Shown in pieces: positions 56,765-64,000 of a DNA stretch of 64,000 bases (position 1 is the stretch's first letter; every line of letters starts with the position of its first letter). Origin of the DNA: Nepenthes gracilis (taxonomy: Eukaryota > Streptophyta > Magnoliopsida > Caryophyllales > Nepenthaceae); contig BSYO01000014.1 in NCBI GenBank assembly GCA_033239525.1, positions 12,136,021-12,200,020 of the forward strand, read 5' to 3'. Under the pieces are notes generated by a model. The model saw nothing but the letters and a program-made list of their open reading frames with translations. It was not told the origin of the DNA and ran no database searches. The position numbers were made by a program, and so were the translations under genes.

Positions 56765-57675
56765 TTATAATAATATAATAAAATATATTAAACCTATCTC
56801 ATAATTCAAATCTTTTAAATTATGTCATGAAAAGGCATTAAAAGCATCCCATGACAAAGTGCTCTAGTTACTTGCCCACCTCTATTTTTAGTGTTTTTTT
56901 TAATCTTTATTTTTATCCCCTTTCCCGTTATGTTGAGAGCATTGCATTTCAAGTGAAAACATTAAGCATTCACTCAAGGAAATAAATATAGAAAATTCTT
57001 TCCTATTTTTTTGTTAAGTAGAGAAAAATCATAACACAAGAAGACGAGACTGAAAAGTTAGCTAGATAGGAGTCCTAACTTTTGTGAAATGTCAAAGAAA
57101 TTGAATGAAGGATTCGGATTTTTTCCAAAGTTTTTTGACACTTGATAGAGACGGTTTCCATTTTTACGTACAAAAGCTATGATGAGACCGGTACTCGAAC
57201 CAAGCACAAATTCAATAGAGTTACGTATCAATTGCTCTATTCTCACCCTTCAATGGTATGCTACCCTATCACAATATATGGAAATTTTATAATTGTTAGA
57301 TTATCAAGTAGATCAATCACTATAGCCGTGAATAGCATGTCTCCGCCGGTGACAATAATGAAGAAATACATAAAAGTGCTTTATGAAGATGAATATAAAG
57401 AAGATTGGTTAAAAGGTACTAGAAAAACAGCCATTGTAGTTAGAAAACGCCGAAATGGTGACTACGTCGTCCCCAAAGCTTTGCTCATTTGATGAATTTT
57501 CTTTACAAGAACCGGGATTGTTGTTGGTGAGTTATCAGCTAAGCATAGTTGGATGGCCTATCTGGAGCATCTTCTTGGTCATATCCATCCCGAATGCATT
57601 GTCTGATGGACTGATCCAAGCAACAAAATGAAACAAAACTATCAAAAGGATCATTCATCAAGCAATTCAAACTTG
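56765..57675. repeat. Duplicated host sequence, copy B (unoccupied)
   Basis: Uninterrupted counterpart of 3000-3512 plus 8855-9205. It preserves the pre-insertion sequence at the Copia site (about 57309-57320) and reads through the T1 LTR boundary. Similarity ends near 57675. Confidence 0.78.
57142..57492 (+). CDS. Unrecognised 116-codon ORF in duplicate copy B
   Basis: Open from 57142 to 57492 (MIETVSIFTYKSYDETG...RRNGDYVVPKALLI). Lys/Arg/Asp-rich near the end (MKKYIKVLYEDEYKEDWLKG). The frame is broken in copy A, so it may be an exon or relic of an older gene that survives only here. No family recognised, no promoter or splice context identified; it could be chance. Confidence 0.25.
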   Translation: MIETVSIFTYKSYDETGTRTKHKFNRVTYQLLYSHPSMVCYPITIYGNFIIVRLSSRSITIAVNSMSPPVTIMKKYIKVLYEDEYKEDWLKGTRKTAIVVRKRRNGDYVVPKALLI

Positions 57676-58160
57676 TAGACCACTTACTATTTTCTGAGTA
57701 AGTATCAAGTAAATTGGATGTATTGTTTCTCTAGAAAAAACAAGCAACACTCGGGACTAATTTGAAGATCATTAGCTCAATGAGTAAAACCTAAGCATGA
57801 CTGGACTTGACTGTTTTAGACTTATAAAAAGCTCGACTAAGCTTATTTATGAGCTCATAAATAAACTCTTGAACAAACTCACTTATAAACTCGAAAATAG
57901 ATCTATTTAAGAACTAATAATAAACGTAATTATGAGCTTGGGAACACGTCCAGATTTAGCTCGGCACGGCTTGTTGGCAGTCATATGCAAAATAAGGACT
58001 AATACCAAGCTTAAACATCAAGAAACTTGAAAAGAAATCTATCAGACAGAACTCTAATTACAGTTTTAGTACTTGTTGACTAATCAAGATGATTATTGCC
58101 AATTGAGAACTACCATTAAGTTTTGCTCGTTAATATATCCATACACTGAGTGCACATATG
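57676..58160. other. Non-coding host sequence
   Basis: No gene or repeat recognised. Confidence 0.5.
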
Positions 58161-58430
58161 TACCATGATTACCCCCACGACTCAGGGACGAAAGATTAAA
58201 TCCATGATTACAAATTATTTCCTAATAATACACACAAATTTACTTAGTATATAATCTCTATGAATGTCATATAACCAAAATTTGCACCGCATGATTACCC
58301 AGCAACTTAGGAATGAAAGGTTAAATCCATGTTCACAAATCAAATTCCTATTAATGCGCATATAAATTTACATAGTATATGGTCTCTATGAGTAAGGTTA
58401 TATAATCAAAGTTTGCACTGCATCATTATA
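58161..58430. repeat. 126-bp tandem repeat, about two copies
   Basis: catgattaccc at 58164 and 58290 start two related units sharing gattaaatccatg, aatttac.tagtatat and tctctatga blocks; a third start (gcatcattat) follows at about 58421. Confidence 0.75.
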
Positions 58431-59244
58431 CTAAATACAGAGGTGGGAAGGAGATTATTGGTCCTTAGAGAGACTCCTTGCACATAATGGATATATGCAG
58501 TATGATTATTCATCATGTGTCACAATATGATTTTTATAGGTGCAAAACTATATTACACATCCATTTCTATTGGAACCTGGATGCTAATCAAGTTAACCCT
58601 TGAACACATTTAAGTATGAAGGTTAATCTCGAGATGTAATGACGTATAAGCAATCAATGTCGAGTTTACAAGCAAAAGTGAATTGGTAATTGAAGGTGTG
58701 AAAACATAATAAAGTAAGCAATTAAATTGCAGCAAATAATAATTAAAAAGGAAGAAGGATTTCTTGAATTCAACCCCCATATGGAGCATTTTAGACCTTT
58801 TTGTCTTTAGGCAGTAATATATATTAAAAAGTCATAACTTTTACAATAGGTATCTAATTCTTCAACAATACTCAAATTCAAACTAAATTTACCTAAATTC
58901 TTAAAAATTTCAAAAATATAAGAAAAAAATGGGTAAAAATATTTACAAAAGTTCGGTTTAGATTCTAACACCTTACACAAGCAAAAACCAAAGCCAACCG
59001 TAACCTACAATATATGGATAGATATACATACACTCAGCCTTGTGGGACAAAAGGCTTTGTAGTTGTTGTGTTTACATGTTATGCATACACCATCATAACA
59101 AGTATTTTCCGATGCTGCCTTTCCACTTAATATTGTTGGTAAACAAATAAAACACATCGTGCTTAGACCGACAACAATTGGAAAGGCAGATTGATTTGAA
59201 CAAGAAATTTCTAAAATTTAGGGATGCATATCTGCCCATTGTCT
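58431..59244. other. Non-coding host sequence
   Basis: About 0.8 kb, AT-rich, no gene recognised. Confidence 0.5.
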
Positions 59245-60165
59245 TGTTGGAGGCAAAAGGCCGATCGGATAGAATAATATAATGTTACACACAGTGAAAG
59301 AGAAGAAAAAGAAGAAACACATACAAGTTTTATATGAAAAACCCTTCACAACCGAAGGAAAAATTACGGAATACAAAATCCACTGCAAGTCCACTATGAG
59401 AAAAATTGGTTACAAACTCCCAAGATAGAGTATCCGCAACACACTCGAGAATAACAGAGAAAAAAACCTCTACAGAGCAAACAAGAAAACACTCCTCCGT
59501 TTTCACTCTCTATTTTTCTCTCTTCTTCCTCACTGGTGGTACACTTCTCTCCTTCTCTTTTTACATTTGGATCTCACACTCTACACACCCCCCAACAAGT
59601 CCGCCTACTTGCTTTTAAATATGGAAGCCCATATTCAGCAAATCCAATGAATATTCCATATCCGCTTATAAAATCTGTCCTTACCAACAATATAAATATA
59701 CTTTGTATAAAAATGACTTCGGTAAAGCTGTTTGAGATCATGTACGCTGAGAAGATCTGCTGAGTTGGCACTCTTACTCAGAAAATCTCCTTTGGCCCAT
59801 TGGTCGCCCGTGCACTCCGTCCGAGTGCTCCGTTGGCCGTCCGCCCATTTTCCTCCTTGGCCTCCTCAGGCCGGTCAACTCATTGGCCAGCCATCCTACA
59901 CATATGGGCATCCAGGCAAAATGGCCAACCTTTTATCTACCGGTCAACAAAGTTGACCGGCTTCTACTCTCCAGAAAGGTACTCCAATATTTTCCACTCT
60001 AAAAATACTCCTCGCCAGTCATTCTCCAGTTGACCGTCTTCAGTTCTCCGCCGGTCATCCTCCCGTTGACCGGATTCTTCTCTCGGATTTGCTCTCCACC
60101 AAATGAATTCCATCATTTGTTCTCCACAAATCTTTCGATGACAAAAGTTATTTGTTAAGTCATCC
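59245..60165 (-). repeat. Probable solo or truncated Copia-type LTR
   Basis: Read on the minus strand the sequence ends GCCTCCAACA at 59245. About 100 bp before that end it has the GAAGGGTTTTTCA/TAAAACTTG block and hairpin (59343-59358) seen in the Copia and T1 LTRs. No primer site, purine tract or coding region adjoins it. The far boundary is not defined; the start of the CACTA element at 60171 limits it. No target duplication was found. Confidence 0.5.
59343..59358 (-). other. Hairpin in the probable solo LTR
   Basis: CCTTC...GAAGG inner stem within T-rich flanks, equivalent to the hairpins at 2854-2873 and 4038-4055. The outer GTGG/CCAC stem is not conserved here. Confidence 0.45.
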
Positions 60166-60170
60166 ACAAT

Positions 60171-60285
60171 CACTATAAAAAAACTAATCTTTAGTGACAA
60201 AAAATTAGTGACAAATATATTTTTGTCACTATTAGTAATTAATATTTATAATTTAGTGACAAAAATATTATTTTGTCATTAAAAG
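60171..60285 (+). repeat. CACTA terminal and subterminal repeats
   Basis: Five copies of an AGTGACAAA or TTTGTCACT motif within 115 bp, in mixed orientation, as expected of binding sites for CACTA transposition proteins. Confidence 0.8.
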
Positions 60286-60451
60286 TTGAAAATCAAATAA
60301 ATAATATTTTTATTATAATTTAAAATTTAAATAATAATATAATAAAAATTTAGTAAATATAAGTTTATGTATTACGTAAATATAAGATTCTGGCTAATAA
60401 AAATCAACCACGTGCCAATATTTTTTTTATTAAAACAAAGGGGTAACATGT

Positions 60452-60480
60452 AGCCGTTGGATGAAAAGGCATCCAACGGC
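60452..60480. other. Perfect 11-bp hairpin in CACTA leader
   Basis: GCCGTTGGATG, 6-nt loop AAAAGG, CATCCAACGGC. Lies about 280 bp inside the element, just before the leader. Confidence 0.6.
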
Positions 60481-63400
60481 CGCAGGCAAAGGAGGCAAGG
60501 TAAACCCTCATCCCCATTCAGTCATCCCGTTTTGCTGGTCGCGACCTTTCTCTCTTCCTCGATCGAGCGTTACACTCTCTCTTTCTCTCTTCCTCTTCTC
60601 CCCTTCATTTTGCTCAGTGTTGCCATTCAGTCACTATCGTTATTTCCGTAACTGTTGCAGTTGCCGTTGCCTGAGAAAGAGCTACTGTTACCGTGGTCGT
60701 TATTTCATATCGCCGTTGTCCATCATCACTATTTGGAGCTGTCGTCACTGTATATCGTCGTAAATTAGGCAAGCAATCGTGTTCTTTCTATGTCTTTTCT
60801 TCGCAAGCAAAATAGAAGTCTTATGTTCTGTGTATGACGACAAAATAGAAGTATTCGCAAGCAAAAATTGATGTGTATTTTGATTCGATTATAAATAATA
60901 TTCTAAGAGATATATATATATATATATATTTAAAACTTTTGAGAACAGTTCATTGATTTTTCATATCCGTCATATGCCTTGAAATTTTTTCAATAAATTT
61001 AAATATTGAGCAAAATATTATTCTAGAAATTTTGTTTGATTTTTTTCAATAAATTTTTCATCAGTTTGATTAACTTCTGTTTGTTTAAACATTTGGATAC
61101 ATGATTCCTATTGATGTTTGTGTGATCGATTCGATGAATTGAACTGCTTTTGGTTGAAAATTCTAGAAATTCTGCTACCTGATTTTGTAAAGTATTTGTC
61201 GAAAAGAAAGAAAGGAGATGGAATCCATTTATCCTCTTGTGACCATTCAAAGTCTTGGAAAACTCATGTGCAACCGATTTACTCCAGTCATCATAGTCAT
61301 TACAGTGGCAATTTTTAAAAAAATTCATTTAGTGACTTTAGCAATTGGAAGAAAAACTTGTTCAGATTCAAAAGTTAATAGAGCCACAGTAGCAGTCTGT
61401 ACAAATCTTTTGCAAATAGCTAACAGCACTCCCCTAAATCATTTCATTGTTGTTAATCCACTTTATACAATTTGGAAAGGGATGACACCGATTTCAGCTA
61501 ATATTTACTAGTTCGAAGTGCATAGAATAGATGGCATTTTGATATTACTATGTGATGGAAAACATCTTTTAGGGATTAAGGAGTTGTGACAACTATACCA
61601 TCACCAAGGGTATTAATTACTGTAGATGGTGTTTTGATGTATTTTAACCACTCTTCCCAACATATCTAGCTCACACGACTGTCACTGCTACCACAATCCA
61701 CCAATCTCAAACAAAATTTCCGATAGCATGGCCTAGCATCTTTAGGACTTGTTTTTAATCTCAAACAAAACTGCTTTGCGTGCTGTGCTGATACAACTTC
61801 TTCACGTAAGTGCGTTCTTTCCCCCACTTTGGATGTTTCTTGAACTATTTGTTGAGTAATATGGTATTTGATGCAGCTCGTGGTATGTAATATAAAATTA
61901 CTAGCTTTTGCACCGCATGGTATGTTTTTGAGTATACTTATTGATACATCTTCTAGAACTTCTGCATGTGACATCCTTGTAAAGTGAGGTTGACAGATAC
62001 ATCTTTTTTATTTATCTGTTTTGACAGCTGAGATATTTGTCTTGGTAATTTTAAGTTAACTTGAGGTTTTATTGAGAATATTAGAACATAATTTACATCC
62101 ATCTTTTATGACATTACATGGCATCTGGATCTTGAGACCGCAGATTATGACCTGAAGTCTTTAAGGTTCATGTATGTACAATAAAGTAAAAAATAAACAA
62201 TATTATGTCATATTACCTGTTTTATGAAATTTATAATTTTCAAATCTTTAGTTGCAATGTCTCCTCTTAAAGGTTAACATGAGTAATATTTTGAGCTTGT
62301 TCTGTTCACCTCTTGATTTATATTAACAATCTAACTTGCTGATGTCAAAAGACATCTTCATGCCCTTGTAATAGTTGACGGATAACCGTGGTAATATTAC
62401 CAAACATAGAGTGGGGAATCAGAGAAAGCTGCCAGGAACTTTTAAACTTTATGATGTTTGTTATGAGTTAGAGTTACTAATCTTGGTGATCTTCATACTT
62501 CATTGTGAAATGTCCCATCTTGTGTAGTCATTATAGTCAATACTTTTTAGGTTCTACCTTGACCATGATATCTGAACGTGCCCCTACCAGTCAGCATAGG
62601 CAGGACACTGTATTGTTTGCTCAGTACAGTACAATGAATTTGGGACAGCTATTCAAATCCCAGTGAAACACCGGATTTGTTATGTCGAGTCTGCTTTTGT
62701 GAAAAAAAATACCAATTGAAGATCATGGTTTTGTTGCCTCTTATAGACAACCATGTTATATGGGTGCCCTTGGGTCAGATTATAATCAGCATGATCCCGC
62801 TTGCTTTTGGGGGTGGATCATCTTAGGAGTGCCAGCAAGCAGGTTTGCCTATAAATTATACATGAAAGTTATACATTAAAGTTACAAAGAACCTATAAAT
62901 TGAAATGCTCAAAGACTCCCATGATGGCCCAAATAAATGGATCAATGGATTTGGGAGAAAGAGGTTGATTGCCATGAAATAGATGAATAAGAGGCATAAT
63001 AGATGAAATTGGAAGGTCGACATAGCAGTTTGGAAAGGAACCATGATTTCGAAGATTTCATCAATAATGTAACTTCAAAATTAAAAACAAGCAATCATAT
63101 CTAATTCATACAATGGAAGTTAGAGACATATTTTGTTTAACTAATTTTTCTATATTTAAAATTACTTAAAAAATAACATGTATCATATTTTGTTTACTAA
63201 GGATACTAATAAATCTTCATTGTTGTTATGTAGACACTGCTATACAACTTATTGGTGATTATAACCCATTGTATTCTGATTCTATCGTTACCAAAATTGT
63301 TGGGTATGATAGTCAGTTGAGATGTTGCCAAAATATCATATACAACATACTTTATAGAATAATTCATACACACACACAAATCAACGCATTACCTTCAAGT

Positions 63401-63541
63401 TTTCATATGGCACACCAAAGCTATTAGGCAATATGGCCCAAATATGATTTTTATTATATATTTATTTACTTATCTCTTTATAACGTGGTTAACCTATAAT
63501 TGATTTATTAATACTAACATTTTTCTTGTTTATATTTTAGG
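60481..63541 (+). other. CACTA 5' leader and internal region
   Basis: No recognised gene for 3 kb. A CT-rich stretch (60530-60610) and Val/Pro/Leu triplet-like sequence to 60720 resemble a transcribed leader. ORFs of 66-102 codons at 61118-61511 and 61666-61974 are unrecognised and may be captured host fragments. A splice acceptor (TATATTTTAG|G) ends directly before the transposase ATG, so part of this stretch is probably an intron. Confidence 0.5.
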
Positions 63542-64000
63542 ATGGATAAGAGTTGGATAAATTATAAAATTGTTAATGACAGACGAAAGCCAAAGTATAG
63601 AAAATGAGCTATCGAATTTCTTGATTTTGCATTTTCAAAAGTTGAAAAAGGGGATATGATACGTTGTCCATGCAATAATTGTAATAATCTTTTTTTTCAA
63701 GATAGGAAAATAATATTCAACCACTTAATCATATATGGAATATTAAGGGATTACAAACAATAAATTTTTCATGGAGAAGAAGAAAATGACTCTACCAGTG
63801 ATGAAGGACATGATGATGATGGGAAAGAAAGCGGAGATAATGATTTCGAATATGATGATACTATTTCTTTGATCCATGATGCCGCAAATGTTAAAAATGT
63901 AGATTTCAGTGAGGATGTCGACCATTTAGGTGATGAAACTGATCAAAATGATGCAATGCCCGAAAATTCTTATAGACTTAAGAAGATGCTGAATAAGAAT
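63542..64000 (+). pseudogene. CACTA transposase (TNP2-type), N-terminal Transpos_assoc domain, broken
   Basis: ATG at 63542 gives MDKSWINYKIVNDRRKPKYRK. A TGA follows, then AIEFLDFAFSKVEKGDMIRCPCNNCNN, then a TAA after RDYKQ, then IFHGEEEE and an Asp/Glu-rich tail. This is the transposase-associated domain that precedes TNP2 in plant CACTA elements; its CPCNNC zinc-binding cysteines are kept. Two in-frame stops indicate a dead copy. The catalytic region lies beyond the window. Confidence 0.82.

Larger units (their letters stand above)
60171..64000 (+). mobile_element. CACTA (En/Spm) DNA transposon, 5' part, truncated by window end
   Basis: Starts with CACTATAAAAAAACT, the typical terminal inverted repeat. 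Subterminal TTAGTGACAAAAA-type motifs follow in both orientations at about 60192, 60205, 60224, 60251 and 60270. A CT-rich leader lies at 60530-60610 and a transposase-type coding region begins at 63542. The other end is beyond the window, so length and target duplication (3 bp expected) cannot be checked. Confidence 0.85.

Noticed and set aside
1..64000. tRNA, rRNA or other structural RNA genes
   Set aside because: No cloverleaf or rRNA-like sequence was recognised by eye; only primer sites complementary to tRNA ends were found.

Overview
This is nuclear DNA of a flowering plant, most likely a eudicot. The evidence is a three-exon plant methylesterase gene with GT-AG introns and wall-to-wall plant-type LTR retrotransposons (Ty3/gypsy Tat-like and Tekay/Del-like, one Copia), plus the 5' end of an En/Spm (CACTA) DNA transposon. 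Host sequence is AT-rich; the younger Tat-like elements are GC-rich islands in it. The only convincing host gene is the methylesterase, on the minus strand: exon 1 at 41754-42125, exon 2 at 40922-41056, exon 3 at 33267-33551.

Layout. 1-2999: 3' part of a plus-strand Tat-like element (T1) with an antisense ORF and its 3' LTR. 3000-3512 plus 8855-9205: one copy of a ~0.9 kb duplicated sequence, split by a complete Copia element (3513-8849, target duplication gatca); the second, unsplit copy is at 56765-57675. 9205-23440: strongly decayed Tekay/Del-like gypsy remnants (G1, G2, G3) in AT-rich DNA, with a ~650 bp direct repeat. 23602-32898: old minus-strand Tat-like element T2. 33267-42125: methylesterase gene with a 6.76 kb pol-less Tat-like derivative (T3, 34096-40852, target duplication tagat) in intron 2. 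42595-55360: near full-length but inactivated Tat-like element T4. 55361-60170: AT-rich DNA, the second duplicate copy, a 126-bp tandem repeat and a probable solo Copia LTR. 60171-64000: start of a CACTA element whose transposase begins at 63542 and runs off the window.

The four Tat-like elements share one plan. Gag-pol lies on one strand, and between pol and the 3' LTR there is an ORF on the opposite strand with the Transposase_28 ('putative gypsy type transposon') domain. In T1, T3 and T4 this antisense ORF carries a phase-0 intron of 68-75 bp, and in T3 and T4 it has a TATA-like box 78-122 bp upstream. T4 has a second, intact antisense coiled-coil ORF with a similar promoter. T2 and T3 carry minisatellites rich in TTGACC (W-box core). 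Four LTR families from two superfamilies share a bipartite hairpin 100-125 bp before the LTR end. These antisense modules and the hairpin are the most promising leads. All autonomous transposition genes seen here are broken by stops or frameshifts. Identities and distances were read by eye, without alignment software.
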